Positions 1 through 11,292 of a DNA stretch of 64,000 nucleotides are shown here, piece by piece (position 1 is the stretch's first letter; every line of letters starts with the position of its first letter). The position numbers and the translations under genes were made by a program. This DNA comes from Mycobacterium sp. 3519A (GTDB taxonomy: Bacteria; Actinomycetota; Actinomycetes; Mycobacteriales; Mycobacteriaceae). Location: assembly GCF_900240945.1 (NCBI RefSeq), contig NZ_OESG01000012.1, forward strand, positions 186,001-250,000, read 5' to 3'. Under the pieces are notes generated by a model. It had not been told where the DNA came from. It made no database searches and saw only the letters and a list, made by a program, of their open reading frames with translations.

Positions 1-1350
<1,350 letters not shown>

Positions 1351-1467
1351 GAATCCTCCAAAGTTCAGTCTGATCGACTCAACCCTGCGGTGTGAGGTTT
1401 TGTTCCCCACCTCAATCACCCGTCAGGGCGATGCCCGGCCGCGCTACCGGCGGTCACCCTGACCTGC

Positions 1468-2745
1468 ATGTCTGGCTGGCGGCTGCGCGAATTTCACGAC
1501 GACGACCTCGATCAGGCGATCTCCGTCTGGGATCAGAGTCGTGGCCCCGATGAGCCGCATCCGGTCTTCGGTGTGTCCGAGGTGATCGCCGCCGCGAAGT
1601 CGGGGCACCCCGCCGTCGTGGCCGTGGTGGGTGATGAGTTGGTGGGCATGGCGGCGGCGCAGCAGCACGGAGACCGCGCGTGGATTTCGATGGTCGCGTT
1701 GAGCAACCGGTGGCGTAATCGCGGCATCGGCAGTGCCCTGCTCGGCGACCTCGAGGTCCGGTTACGCACCCTCGGCGCCCGACGCATCAGCGCACTGCTG
1801 CCGGCCGACGCCGCCGGGACTGCAGCCTTGCGCAACTCGGGTTACACCGAGCGATCGGATTTGCGCTACTTCGAGAAACTCGATCACGTCGGGCCGTCGG
1901 ATGCGGGGCTGCTGGCGGCGCTGGGCGGGCAGGTGATGCCGCATGGCTTGTGGCAGTCGATGGCGGGCATGGAAACCGAGAAGCAGGTCATCGAGCGGCG
2001 TATCGTACTGCCGCTTGCCGAACCCAATCTGGCTGAGCGCTACGGCGTTTCGCCGCCCAAGGCGGTCGTGTTGTTCGGACCGCCCGGCACTGGGAAGACG
2101 AGCTTCGCCAAGGCCGTCGCCGGCAGACTCGGCTGGCCGTTCGTCGAACTGTTCCCGTCGCGCCTCGCGACCCCCGACGTCGCAATGACCACCGCGCTGC
2201 GCGAGGCGTTTGTGAATCTGATGGAACTCGAGGCAGCGGTCGTGTTCATCGACGAGGTAGAGGAGATCGCGGGGTGCCGATCGGGAATCCCGTCCGACCC
2301 CGCTCACGGGGTCACCAACGAGTTGCTCAAGCTCATTCCGGCGTTCCGCCAGCACGACGAGCGGTTGCTGATCTGTGCGACGAACTCGGTGCGCTCGCTG
2401 GATTCGGCGTTCCTGCGGCACGGTCGATTCGACTACATCATTCCTGTCGGGCCGCCCGACGAGGTGGCACGCGGCGCGATATGGCGGCGTTATCTCGGCG
2501 CCAACGCTGACGTCGTGGAGGTGGACAAGCTGGTCGAGGCGAGCGAGATGTTCACCCCGGCCGACATCGAGTTCGCCGCCCGCAAGGGCGCGCAGGCAGT
2601 GTTCGAACGCGAGGTCGAGTTCCGTCGCGGTGAAATCGCCTGCACCGACGACTACCTCGCCGCGATCACCGACACTCGGCCCACGTTGACGGCTGAAATG
2701 GTCGCCGAGTTCGAAGAGGACATCGCCCAACGCACCCGGTTGTGA
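1468..2745 (+). CDS. GNAT acetyltransferase domain fused to AAA ATPase
   Basis: A 425-residue two-domain protein. Residues 1-135 form a GNAT fold with the acetyl-CoA pyrophosphate loop RNRGIG near 83-88. After a short linker an AAA ATPase follows, with Walker A GPPGTGKT at 204-211, Walker B VVFIDE at 258-263 and a second region of homology ending in RHGRFD with candidate arginine fingers. No membrane segment, protease or other effector domain is visible. The cellular role is unknown; the fusion suggests a remodelling ATPase whose substrate or partner is acetylated, or an acetyl-CoA sensor, which is inference. It stands alone, divergent from lon, with an SDR gene 42 bp downstream. The ATG at 1468 is the first start that keeps the complete first GNAT strand. 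Confidence 0.85.
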   Translation: MSGWRLREFHDDDLDQAISVWDQSRGPDEPHPVFGVSEVIAAAKSGHPAVVAVVGDELVGMAAAQQHGDRAWISMVALSNRWRNRGIGSALLGDLEVRLRTLGARRISALLPADAAGTAALRNSGYTERSDLRYFEKLDHVGPSDAGLLAALGGQVMPHGLWQSMAGMETEKQVIERRIVLPLAEPNLAERYGVSPPKAVVLFGPPGTGKTSFAKAVAGRLGWPFVELFPSRLATPDVAMTTALREAFVNLMELEAAVVFIDEVEEIAGCRSGIPSDPAHGVTNELLKLIPAFRQHDERLLICATNSVRSLDSAFLRHGRFDYIIPVGPPDEVARGAIWRRYLGANADVVEVDKLVEASEMFTPADIEFAARKGAQAVFEREVEFRRGEIACTDDYLAAITDTRPTLTAEMVAEFEEDIAQRTRL

Positions 2746-2787
2746 GCGCGCCGGAATACAGCTGAGGGGCGAACCGTCGTAGCTGCC

Positions 2788-3477
2788 ATGACCAACACCG
2801 TCGTCGCCATCACCGGCGCCAGCAGCGGTATCGGCGAGGCCACCGCGCGTCTGCTCGCAGCGCGCGGCGCCGCCGTCGTGCTCGGTGCGCGGCGCACCGA
2901 CCGCCTGGACCAGATCGCAGCCGAGATCACCGCCCAAGGCGGCCGCGCCGCCACGGTGCCCGTCGACGTCACTGTCAGAGCGGATCTCGACCGACTCGTG
3001 CAAACGGCGGTGGACCGGTTCGGCCGCCTCGACGTGATGGTGAGCAATGCGGGCGTCGCTCATCTCGGCCCGCTCGCCGACGGCGACGTCGACCAGTGGT
3101 CGGAGATGATCGACGTCAACCTGCGCGGGGTGTTGTTCGGAATCGCCGCTGCCATGCCGGTTTTCCTGCGGCAGGGCCGCGGCCATTTCGTGACGACGGT
3201 GTCGACGGCAGGGCTGAAGATCGTTCCGAGGATGGGCGTCTACGCGGCGACCAAGAATGCGGTGCGCACGGTGCTGGAAGCGCTACGGCAGGAGTCGACG
3301 GACGGTGTGGTGCGCACGACGTCGATCTCGCCCGGCTATGTGCGCACCGACTTCAGCAATATGGCGGAGTTCGGTATCGAACCCGACGCCGTCGCGCGGG
3401 CCGTCGCGTTCGCGGTCGAACAGCCGCACGACGTCGAGATCGGCGAAATCGTCGTCAGGCCAACGGTTCAGGGCTAG
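2788..3477 (+). CDS. SDR family NAD(P)-dependent oxidoreductase
   Basis: Classical short-chain dehydrogenase of 229 residues. The Rossmann motif TGASSGIG lies at the N-terminus, NAG follows strand 4 (SNAGVAH), and the catalytic Ser in TVSTAG and YxxxK in YAATKNAV are intact. The Arg after strand 2 (GARRTDRL) favours NADPH. The substrate cannot be told from sequence. It lies 42 bp after the GNAT-AAA gene in the same direction, so the two may share a transcript. A strong hairpin follows the stop. Confidence 0.9.
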   Translation: MTNTVVAITGASSGIGEATARLLAARGAAVVLGARRTDRLDQIAAEITAQGGRAATVPVDVTVRADLDRLVQTAVDRFGRLDVMVSNAGVAHLGPLADGDVDQWSEMIDVNLRGVLFGIAAAMPVFLRQGRGHFVTTVSTAGLKIVPRMGVYAATKNAVRTVLEALRQESTDGVVRTTSISPGYVRTDFSNMAEFGIEPDAVARAVAFAVEQPHDVEIGEIVVRPTVQG

Positions 3478-3486
3478 CGCACACAG

Positions 3487-3525
3487 CAGGGAGCCTGCCG
3501 CTCGGGGGTGACGGCAGGCTCCCTG
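3487..3525 (+). terminator. Bidirectional intrinsic-type hairpin between convergent genes
   Basis: A perfect 14-bp stem (CAGGGAGCCTGCCG at 3487-3500 pairing with 3512-3525) closes an 11-base loop. It sits between the SDR stop and the convergent mycolyltransferase stop. It lacks a long U tract, as is common for mycobacterial terminators, and could serve both strands. Confidence 0.75.
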
Positions 3526-3539
3526 GTTGTGGGTGGCAC

Positions 3540-4607
<1,068 letters not shown>

Positions 4608-4735
4608 TCAGGCGCGCCTGCCGCTGTCCCGACACAGTGTTGCGAAGTCGCGGTTGGCTAACGATTCCGACTCGGGCCGGACTCGAGAAACCCGGATCTG
4701 CGCTGTGACCTGTGGGAAAGCAGTTACGGATGTGA

Positions 4736-5989
4736 CTAGTTGGCGCGGTCGGCCGCGACGCGCCCGAATCGGCGCAACTGGGTCACGTGGTGCGGGGTCA
4801 ACTCGTCGAGCGAGGTGACGCCGAGCAACCGCATCGTGCGGATGACCTGCGCGGACAGGATGTCGATGGCCCGGTTCACGCCCGCCTCGCCGCCTGCCAT
4901 CAGCCCGTAGAGGTAGGCACGGCCGACCAGCGTGAAGCGGGCACCCAGCGCGATCGCCGCCACGACGTCGGCGCCGGACATGATCCCGGTGTCCAGCAAA
5001 ATCTCGGTGTCGCGGCCGAGTTCACGCGCGACCGCGGGCAGCAGGTGGAACGGCACCGGCGCGCGGTCGAGTTGCCGACCGCCGTGATTGGACAGCAGCA
5101 CGCCGTCGACGCCGAGGTCGACGGCCGCCTTGGCGTCCTCCAGCGTCTGAATCCCCTTGACCACCAACTTGTTCGGCCACTGGGCCTTGATCCACGCCAG
5201 GTCCTCGAACGTCACGGTGGGGTCGAACATGCGGTCCAGCAATTCCGCAACCGTGCCCGGCCAGCGATCCAGCGCTGCGAACGACAATGGCTCGGTGGTC
5301 AGCAAGTCGAACCACCAGCGCGCCCGCGGTGCCGCGTCGAGCACCGTGCGCATGGTCAGCTTCGGCGGAATCGCCATACCGTTGCGGGTGTCACGCAGCC
5401 GCGCACCCGCCACCGGAACGTCGACGGTGACCAGCAGCGTGTCGAAGCCTGCAGTTACCGCGCGCTCGACCAACGCCATCGAGCGGTCCCGGTCTTTCCA
5501 CATATAGAGCTGAAACCAGTTGCGGCCATGAGGATTTGCCGCCTTGACATCCTCAATCGAACTGGTGCCCATGGTGGAAAGGCAGAACGGGATACCCGCC
5601 CTGGCCGCCGCGTGGGCGCCCGCGATCTCACCCTCGGTCTGCATCAGCCTGGTGAACCCGGTGGGCGCGATCCCGAACGGCAGCGCGACATGGTCGCCGA
5701 GCACGGTGCGACTCGTGTCGACCTTCTCGACGTCGCGCAGGATGGTCGGGTGAAACTCGATGTCCAGGAACGCCTGTCGGGCACGAGCCAACGACAGCTC
5801 TTCCTCGGCCGCGCCGTCGGTGTAGTCGAACGCGGCTTTGGGCGTGCGTCGCTTCGCGATCCGGCGCAGGTCCTCGATGGTCAACGCCGCGTCCAACCGT
5901 CGCTGTGTCGCGTTGAGTTGCGGCTTCTTGAAGCCGATCAGTGGGGCCAGTTCGCTGGGCCGGGGCACCCGGCGCTTCATGGTGGCCAT
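4736..5989 (-). CDS. lldD2: FMN-dependent L-lactate dehydrogenase LldD2
   Basis: 417-residue alpha-hydroxyacid oxidase/dehydrogenase oxidising L-lactate to pyruvate with electrons passing from FMN to the respiratory chain. The TIM-barrel FMN motifs are intact: [22 protein letters not shown], the KG after LVV, and the active-site SNHGGRQLD with catalytic His and Arg. Sequence follows M. tuberculosis LldD2 (Rv1872c) closely from RRVPR to the C-terminal [15 protein letters not shown] tail. The start at 5989 lies 3 bp after the stop of the MscS/cNMP gene, implying cotranscription with that gene and the cyclase upstream. A second in-frame ATG at 5980 is possible. The 163 bases to the next gene (fbpC start) show nothing I recognise. 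Confidence 0.95.
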   Translation of the reverse strand: MATMKRRVPRPSELAPLIGFKKPQLNATQRRLDAALTIEDLRRIAKRRTPKAAFDYTDGAAEEELSLARARQAFLDIEFHPTILRDVEKVDTSRTVLGDHVALPFGIAPTGFTRLMQTEGEIAGAHAAARAGIPFCLSTMGTSSIEDVKAANPHGRNWFQLYMWKDRDRSMALVERAVTAGFDTLLVTVDVPVAGARLRDTRNGMAIPPKLTMRTVLDAAPRARWWFDLLTTEPLSFAALDRWPGTVAELLDRMFDPTVTFEDLAWIKAQWPNKLVVKGIQTLEDAKAAVDLGVDGVLLSNHGGRQLDRAPVPFHLLPAVARELGRDTEILLDTGIMSGADVVAAIALGARFTLVGRAYLYGLMAGGEAGVNRAIDILSAQVIRTMRLLGVTSLDELTPHHVTQLRRFGRVAADRAN

Positions 5990-5992
5990 CGA

Positions 5993-7387
5993 TCAGTCGG
6001 CCGCCAACGCGCGCTGGACGCTGGCCCTTCGCTGTTCGATGGTGCGGCCGATGTCCTGCAGCAGGAGCGGCTTTCGGCCAACCAGTTCTTCGATGTGTTC
6101 GCGGTCGATCTGCAAAACGGTCACCTCTTCGAGCGCGTAGGCGGTGGTGGCTGCGGGCTCCCTGGTGAGCGTGGTGCTGCCAAGGAAATCGCCCTCCTCG
6201 AGGGTACGCACCGGAACTACGGCGCCGTCATCGCCCATCACGACAAGTCGAACATGGCCGTTCACAACGAACGACATCCGTTTGGGCACCTGGCCCGCCG
6301 TCTGGAGGTGCTCGTCGGTGCCGTACCTGGCGAGCCGGACGCGGGGCAGCAACTCCTCCTGCTCGGCCTGCGTCAGCCGCAGCGTCGGGGCGACGATGCG
6401 CAACGACGCCTCCAGCCGGTCTCGCGTCTCGAATTCGTCCTCGGCCTCGTCGAGGTGCAACCCGGCGCGCCGCGACGCATACCAGACCCAACGCAGGAAG
6501 GTCGCCTGCGCGACGATGTCGTCCGCGGGCGTGCGCAGCGGTATCACCGTCCGATAGTTGAGGCCCCCACCGAATCTGCTGACGGGCATGGCATCGGGAC
6601 GCAACTGCGGCAGCGCCGCCGCGGTTCTGCTGAGCAACGCGCAGACGTCGTCGGGCGGATCGTCGAGCCCGAACTGGGTGGTGACGACGAGAGAATGGGT
6701 GCTCGGCGGACGGCTGAAGTTGGTGAACGACGCGGCGGCCAGCACCGAGTTCGGCATCACGAGCAAACCGCTGCCGGTGTCGATATGGGTTGCCCGCCAG
6801 TTCACTTCGACCACCCGCCCGCGCGCGGTCGGGGTCTCGATCCAGTCGCCGAGCTGGAACGGCTGCTCGAACAACACGAACAGGCCGGAGATGATCTGCC
6901 CGACGGAGTTCTGCAGGGTAAGGCCGAGCACGATCGACGACACACCCAGTGCGGTGAACAACCCGCCGATGTGCGCACCCCAGATGTAGGCGAGGATCAA
7001 TCCGACACCGACGGCGATCAGCGCGAACCGCGCGACGTCGAGGAAGATCGACGGAATCCGCCTGCGCCACGAGCCTTCTGGCGCGCCCTGGAACACGGTG
7101 GCGTTGGTGCCGGACAGCAGCAGCACGAGAACGACGAAGCCGAACACGGTGGCGACGATGCGCACCGGTGTGGCCTCGCCGGAGATCTGCATCGCTCCGA
7201 CAAGCAGAATCAGCAGCGCGCCGAGCGGAAGGATGTAGGCGCGCACCAGATAGACCGGGCGCGCGAGTGCGCTGCCCCGTCTGCGCAGCGCGTTCTGTAG
7301 CTCGGTGAGCAGCACCAGGCAGATGGGGAAGCCGATCGCCACGCCGGCCGCCCAGTAGAACCAGGGGGAGTCCAGCAGCTCGGTCAC
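5993..7387 (-). CDS. MscS-type mechanosensitive channel with C-terminal cyclic nucleotide-binding domain (Rv2434c-like)
   Basis: 464-residue membrane protein. Four hydrophobic segments fill about residues 5-170, with the last one (LGLTLQNSVGQIISGLFVLFE) being the pore-lining MscS helix. The beta domain follows (FQLGDWIE, GRVVEVNWRATHI, MPNSVL), and residues about 330-450 form a cNMP-binding fold. In the phosphate-binding cassette (GDFLGSTTLTREPAAT) the usual Arg before Ala-Thr seems replaced by Pro, so classic cAMP binding is doubtful. The GTG start at 7387 overlaps the cyclase stop by 4 bases (GTGA), so the two are translationally coupled. Same pairing as Rv2434c-Rv2435c in M. tuberculosis. 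Confidence 0.9.
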   Translation of the reverse strand: MTELLDSPWFYWAAGVAIGFPICLVLLTELQNALRRRGSALARPVYLVRAYILPLGALLILLVGAMQISGEATPVRIVATVFGFVVLVLLLSGTNATVFQGAPEGSWRRRIPSIFLDVARFALIAVGVGLILAYIWGAHIGGLFTALGVSSIVLGLTLQNSVGQIISGLFVLFEQPFQLGDWIETPTARGRVVEVNWRATHIDTGSGLLVMPNSVLAAASFTNFSRPPSTHSLVVTTQFGLDDPPDDVCALLSRTAAALPQLRPDAMPVSRFGGGLNYRTVIPLRTPADDIVAQATFLRWVWYASRRAGLHLDEAEDEFETRDRLEASLRIVAPTLRLTQAEQEELLPRVRLARYGTDEHLQTAGQVPKRMSFVVNGHVRLVVMGDDGAVVPVRTLEEGDFLGSTTLTREPAATTAYALEEVTVLQIDREHIEELVGRKPLLLQDIGRTIEQRRASVQRALAAD

Positions 7388-9564
7388 GGTTGTCGCTCTG
7401 CCAGTCGCCAGATCGGCTGCTCTTCACCGTCGACGGTGATGGCGCCCGCGGACGTGAACGTGCGGGTGTCCCGCATCGCGTCGTAAACCCGTGCGGTGAC
7501 GTACACCCCTGGCTGCGGCGAGCCACTCTGTACCTGATACGCCAGATTGACGGCCGATCCCCACATGTCGTAGGCCAGGGTGGACCTGCCGACGAGGCCG
7601 CTGGTGACGGTGCCGGTGTCGATGCCTGCCCGCAGCTTCAGGTCGTTGCCGGTCTCGGTGTTGAACCGGTCGATGGTGCGTTGCATCTCGATCGCGAAGT
7701 CGACGGTGCGCCGCACGTTGTCCAGTCGCGGTGTGCTCAGACCGCAGCTGGCGAGGTATCCGTTGTGCAGCGTCCGGACCTGCTCGACCCCGAGATTCTC
7801 TGCGGCGGAATCGAACTGGCGTGTCAGCCGATTCACGATCGCCAGCAGTTCCTCGGAGCTGAGGTCGTCGGAGAGCTCGTCGAGGCCGACGATGTCGGCG
7901 AAGATGACCGTCACGTTCTGGTGGTCCTGGGCGATGGTCTCCTCGCCCTGACGGTAGCGCTGGACCACCTGTTCCGGCATCAGCGAGCGCAGCAGTCGGT
8001 CGTTCTCGCTGCGCTGCTCGGCGAGCAGGTCCTCCTTGATCGCGAGGTTGCGGCTCATGTCGTTGAACGCCACGGTCAGGTCGCCGAATTCGTCGCGCGA
8101 TTTCACCGGCAGGGCGACGTCGTAGTCGCCCGCGCTGATCTGCTGGGCGCCCGCTTCGAGTCTGCGGATCGGCCGGACGAACAGTCGCGCCAGCAGCATG
8201 GCAGCCAGGCAGACCACGAAGATGATGACGGCCGTTGAGATGACGAGGGTTTGGGTGAACTTGGCGACGGGACCGAACGCCTCGCTGGAGTCGATCTTCG
8301 CGATGATCGACCAATGCAGTCCCCGCAAATCGACCGGCGCATACGCCTGCAGGGTTCGGTGGCCCAGATAGTCGTCCTCGATCAGGGTGCCTCGCTGGCC
8401 GCGCTGCGCCAACCGGATCGCTTCGCTTTGCACCGGTTGCACCAGCGTCGTGCCGTGCTGGCGGATCGACTCCTCGGCCACGTCCGGCGACGTTCCTGCG
8501 TTGATCACGTCGGTCTTGAACTGCTCGGGGTTTTGCAGGAACAACCGCGAATCCGACCGCATCAGGTCGTCCGGGCCCACCAGATAGGTTTCACCGGTCG
8601 CACCCATGCCTGCCTGTTGCCACTTCCGGTTGACCGTCATCAAATCGTTGATCTTGGAGATCGGAAACTGCAGGGCCAGAACGCCTTCCACCCGCCCTGG
8701 CGGGCCAACGGGCGACACCATCCACGCGGTCGGCTCGTCAGCGGGCTGGTAATCGCCGAAATCGGTGACCCCGACATAGTCCACGGCGTGTGTCGCCAGC
8801 GCCTTGGTGTAGGCGTCGTGCAGATCGTTCTCCCGGTACGGCCCGTTGAGGATGTTGGTGCCGAGGTCGACTCCCTTGTACGCGCTGTAGACGACGTTGC
8901 CGCGGGTGTCGAGCAGCAACGCGTCCTCGAACGAGAAGCGCAGCACGATTTCCCTGAAGAACTCGTTGAACCGGGCGTTCGCGGCCGACCACGCGCTGCC
9001 GTCGCCTGCGTCGTCGAACCGGATGGCCTGATCCCAGTTCGCGAATCGGGTGGTGTAGTTGGCCTGCAGATACTTCTGCGCGTTCGTCGTCGGCAGCAAT
9101 CCGGTGATGTCGATCTGGCTTCCGGTCTGCGCCTCTTCGGCCTTCTCGAACTGGTTCTTGTAGTAGTCGAGCACCGACTGCCACTGCGGCGGACTGACCG
9201 CCGCGTTGTTGAGTTGGTCGAATGCGGCCGTGAACGCCTCGATCGCCTCGGTGGTGGTCGCGCCGCGCGTGTAGACGACGAGCGAGTCCTCCAGGTCGTT
9301 GAACTTCGCCTCGAGTTGTCGCGACTGCGACTCGCGGATCTCGGTGAGCCGGTCGAACGCCGCGGCGCGCAGGGAACTGCGCCCGGATTGAAAGCCGATG
9401 GCGCCGACCACGGCGGCCGACAGGATGCTCGTCACCAACAGCATCACCAACAGCTTGGACTGGATGCTGATCCGCGACATGATGCGACGGCGCAGGTTGC
9501 GGCCCCTCGGCGCGGGCGCCGATTCGGATTCGACGGGGGCTTCCGCGTCGGTGGTTGTCGTCAT
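7384..9564 (-). CDS. Membrane-bound class III nucleotide cyclase homologue with extracellular sensor and HAMP (Rv2435c-like), probably degenerate
   Basis: 726 residues from the ATG at 9564 (an in-frame TTG at 9588 is less likely). A cytoplasmic N-terminus precedes TM1 at about 40-60, then a roughly 350-residue extracytoplasmic Cache-like region, TM2, a HAMP domain (RRLEAGAQQISAGDYD) and a C-terminal class III cyclase domain. One metal Asp is present in FADIVG (D557), as are the purine Asp in DMWG and the Asn in VNLA. The second metal Asp is Asn (LHNGY, N601) and the transition-state Arg is Gln (Q677). Catalysis may therefore be weak or absent, so it may be a sensor that signals to the coupled MscS/cNMP protein in other ways. 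Confidence 0.9.
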   Translation of the reverse strand: MTTTTDAEAPVESESAPAPRGRNLRRRIMSRISIQSKLLVMLLVTSILSAAVVGAIGFQSGRSSLRAAAFDRLTEIRESQSRQLEAKFNDLEDSLVVYTRGATTTEAIEAFTAAFDQLNNAAVSPPQWQSVLDYYKNQFEKAEEAQTGSQIDITGLLPTTNAQKYLQANYTTRFANWDQAIRFDDAGDGSAWSAANARFNEFFREIVLRFSFEDALLLDTRGNVVYSAYKGVDLGTNILNGPYRENDLHDAYTKALATHAVDYVGVTDFGDYQPADEPTAWMVSPVGPPGRVEGVLALQFPISKINDLMTVNRKWQQAGMGATGETYLVGPDDLMRSDSRLFLQNPEQFKTDVINAGTSPDVAEESIRQHGTTLVQPVQSEAIRLAQRGQRGTLIEDDYLGHRTLQAYAPVDLRGLHWSIIAKIDSSEAFGPVAKFTQTLVISTAVIIFVVCLAAMLLARLFVRPIRRLEAGAQQISAGDYDVALPVKSRDEFGDLTVAFNDMSRNLAIKEDLLAEQRSENDRLLRSLMPEQVVQRYRQGEETIAQDHQNVTVIFADIVGLDELSDDLSSEELLAIVNRLTRQFDSAAENLGVEQVRTLHNGYLASCGLSTPRLDNVRRTVDFAIEMQRTIDRFNTETGNDLKLRAGIDTGTVTSGLVGRSTLAYDMWGSAVNLAYQVQSGSPQPGVYVTARVYDAMRDTRTFTSAGAITVDGEEQPIWRLAERQP

Positions 9565-9602
9565 TGAATCCCGAACCTTAGCCTGCAAAACTTGCCGATG
9601 AC

Positions 9603-10040
9603 ATGGCAGTGGGGAAATCGTTCGATCTAGGTCGCTTCGTCGACGCCCAGGACCGCGTGTACGACACTGTGGTCGCCGAACTCCGCGACGGCGCCAAACG
9701 CACTCACTGGATCTGGTTCATCTTTCCCCAGTTGCGCGGTCTCGGCCGCAGCGGCACCGCCCAGCACTACGGCATCGGCTCACTCGACGAGGCGCGTGCG
9801 TATCTGGCGCATCCGGTGTTGGGGCCGCGGCTTCGCGAGTGCACTCGCCTGGTCGCTGCGATCGACGGCCGCTCGGTCGACGAGATCTTCGGCTGGCCCG
9901 ACAACATGAAGGTGCGCTCGTCGATGACGCTGTTCGCCCGGGCAACTGACGACAACGCCGATTTCCGTGGCGTGCTCGACAAGTTCTACGTCGGCGAAGA
10001 GGACCCCGCCACCCTGGAGCTGCTCAACGCGGCGCGATGA
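9603..10040 (+). CDS. DUF1810 family protein (Rv1873-like)
   Basis: 145-residue all-helical protein of the DUF1810 family, recognisable by FVDAQDRVYDTVVAELRDG, THWIWFIFPQL, GLGRSGTAQHYGI and a C-terminal KFYVGEEDP. A solved structure exists for the M. tuberculosis member Rv1873 but the function is unknown. In M. tuberculosis Rv1873 neighbours lldD2 (Rv1872c); here the cyclase and MscS genes lie between, so this is partly conserved synteny. The ATG at 9603 is 38 bp from the divergent cyclase start, leaving little room for a leader. The 3' end overlaps the convergent GH13 gene by 17 bp. Confidence 0.88.
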   Translation: MAVGKSFDLGRFVDAQDRVYDTVVAELRDGAKRTHWIWFIFPQLRGLGRSGTAQHYGIGSLDEARAYLAHPVLGPRLRECTRLVAAIDGRSVDEIFGWPDNMKVRSSMTLFARATDDNADFRGVLDKFYVGEEDPATLELLNAAR

Positions 10041-11292
10041 TCAGCCAGCCGTGCGGCGGCACCTCGAAGTCAGTGGCCACCGACTGCGGCGGGGCACCCG
10101 AACCGGCGATCACCTGACCTTGGTCAAACCCGACCTGCACCCGCATCGGCGCATCGTCGATGTTGAGCGCGACCACGAGCACGTCGGAACCGTGACGGGT
10201 CGCATAGACGTACTGCGTGTTGGTCAGCTGCAGCGGTGCCGTCCTGGCGGTGTGCAGCCACGGGTGGCGGCGGCGCAACCCGATCAGGTACTGGTGCAAC
10301 CGGAAGACGTCGTGGCCGTGTTCGTCGACACCCATCAGCGGGGCGGTGAATTCCGGCCGCACCGCGTCGTCGCCGCCGAACCGCTCTTCCTTGACGCCGC
10401 GGTAGCCGGCCTCGTCACCGGAGTACACGCTCGGCGTGCCACCCGTCGTGAACAAGAGCACGAGCGCGTGCTCGAGGTGGCGGGTGTTGTCCAGCCGGCT
10501 GGCGATCCGGGTGACGTCGTGATTGCCGATGAACGTCATCGGCACGAAGTCGTCGAGAAACTCGTTGTGCCGCACCAACGCCCAGTCCAGCTCGTGGAAG
10601 TTGCCGTCGTTGAGGCTGCTCCAGATCGCCTTCCACAGCTCGTACTGGGTGACCGAGTCGAAGCCGGAGTCGCGCACCCGCGCCGAGTAGTCGCCATGGA
10701 TCACTTCACCGACCACCCAGCAGTCGGGGAACTGCTCGCGGACCCGGGGGAGCACCGCGGCCCAGAACCGGTCGGCGACGGCGTAGGCGGCGTCCAGGCG
10801 CCACCCGTCGGCGCCGCGGCGCAGCCAGTGCGTCATCACGTCGACGGTGTAGGCGATCACGTCGGGGTTGTCATGGTCGAGTGCGATCAGTTCGCCATGT
10901 CCTTCGAACGTGTCGAAGTCGTTGCCGCGCTTGCGAAACCAGTCGGTGTGCGCGAAGTCGGTCGCGACGTGATTGAACACGCCGTCGAGCAGCACCCGCA
11001 GTCCGCGCCTGCGGGCCTCGGCGATCAGGTGGTCGAAGTCGCCGTCGTCGCCGAGGCGGGGGTCGATGCGGTAGTGATCGACGGTGTCATAGCCGTGCGT
11101 GCGCGAGGCGAAGATCGGTCCCAGCGCGATTCCTGACGCACCCAGTTCGATGGCGTGGTCGAACCAGTCGACGATGCGGCGCAGCCGGTGTTCGTCGGTG
11201 GTCGGGGGCGCGTCGGCGGGATACGCACCGACGAAGCCGAGCGGGTAGACCTGCCACCAGATGACGTGTTCGACCCAGCCCGGTTCGGTCAT
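10024..11292 (-). CDS. GH13 alpha-amylase family glycosidase
   Basis: 422-residue cytoplasmic GH13 enzyme acting on alpha-glucans or alpha-glucosides. Conserved regions are intact: I DGVFNH, II GWRLDAAYAV (nucleophile Asp), III VVGEVIHG (acid/base Glu) and IV FIGNHDV. There is no signal peptide, and the N-terminal TEPGWVEHVIWWQVYPLGF is the normal start of a short GH13 catalytic domain. The ATG at 11292 overlaps the stop of the upstream deaminase by 4 bases (ATGA). The exact specificity (maltodextrin, trehalose-type or oligo-1,6-glucoside) cannot be decided here. Confidence 0.9.
   Translation of the reverse strand: MTEPGWVEHVIWWQVYPLGFVGAYPADAPPTTDEHRLRRIVDWFDHAIELGASGIALGPIFASRTHGYDTVDHYRIDPRLGDDGDFDHLIAEARRRGLRVLLDGVFNHVATDFAHTDWFRKRGNDFDTFEGHGELIALDHDNPDVIAYTVDVMTHWLRRGADGWRLDAAYAVADRFWAAVLPRVREQFPDCWVVGEVIHGDYSARVRDSGFDSVTQYELWKAIWSSLNDGNFHELDWALVRHNEFLDDFVPMTFIGNHDVTRIASRLDNTRHLEHALVLLFTTGGTPSVYSGDEAGYRGVKEERFGGDDAVRPEFTAPLMGVDEHGHDVFRLHQYLIGLRRRHPWLHTARTAPLQLTNTQYVYATRHGSDVLVVALNIDDAPMRVQVGFDQGQVIAGSGAPPQSVATDFEVPPHGWLIIAPR

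Noticed and set aside
4787..7300. Long plus-strand frame of 837 codons
   Set aside because: Antisense to lldD2 and the MscS/cNMP gene; no domain and strongly Arg/Gln/His-biased composition typical of shadow frames in high-GC DNA.
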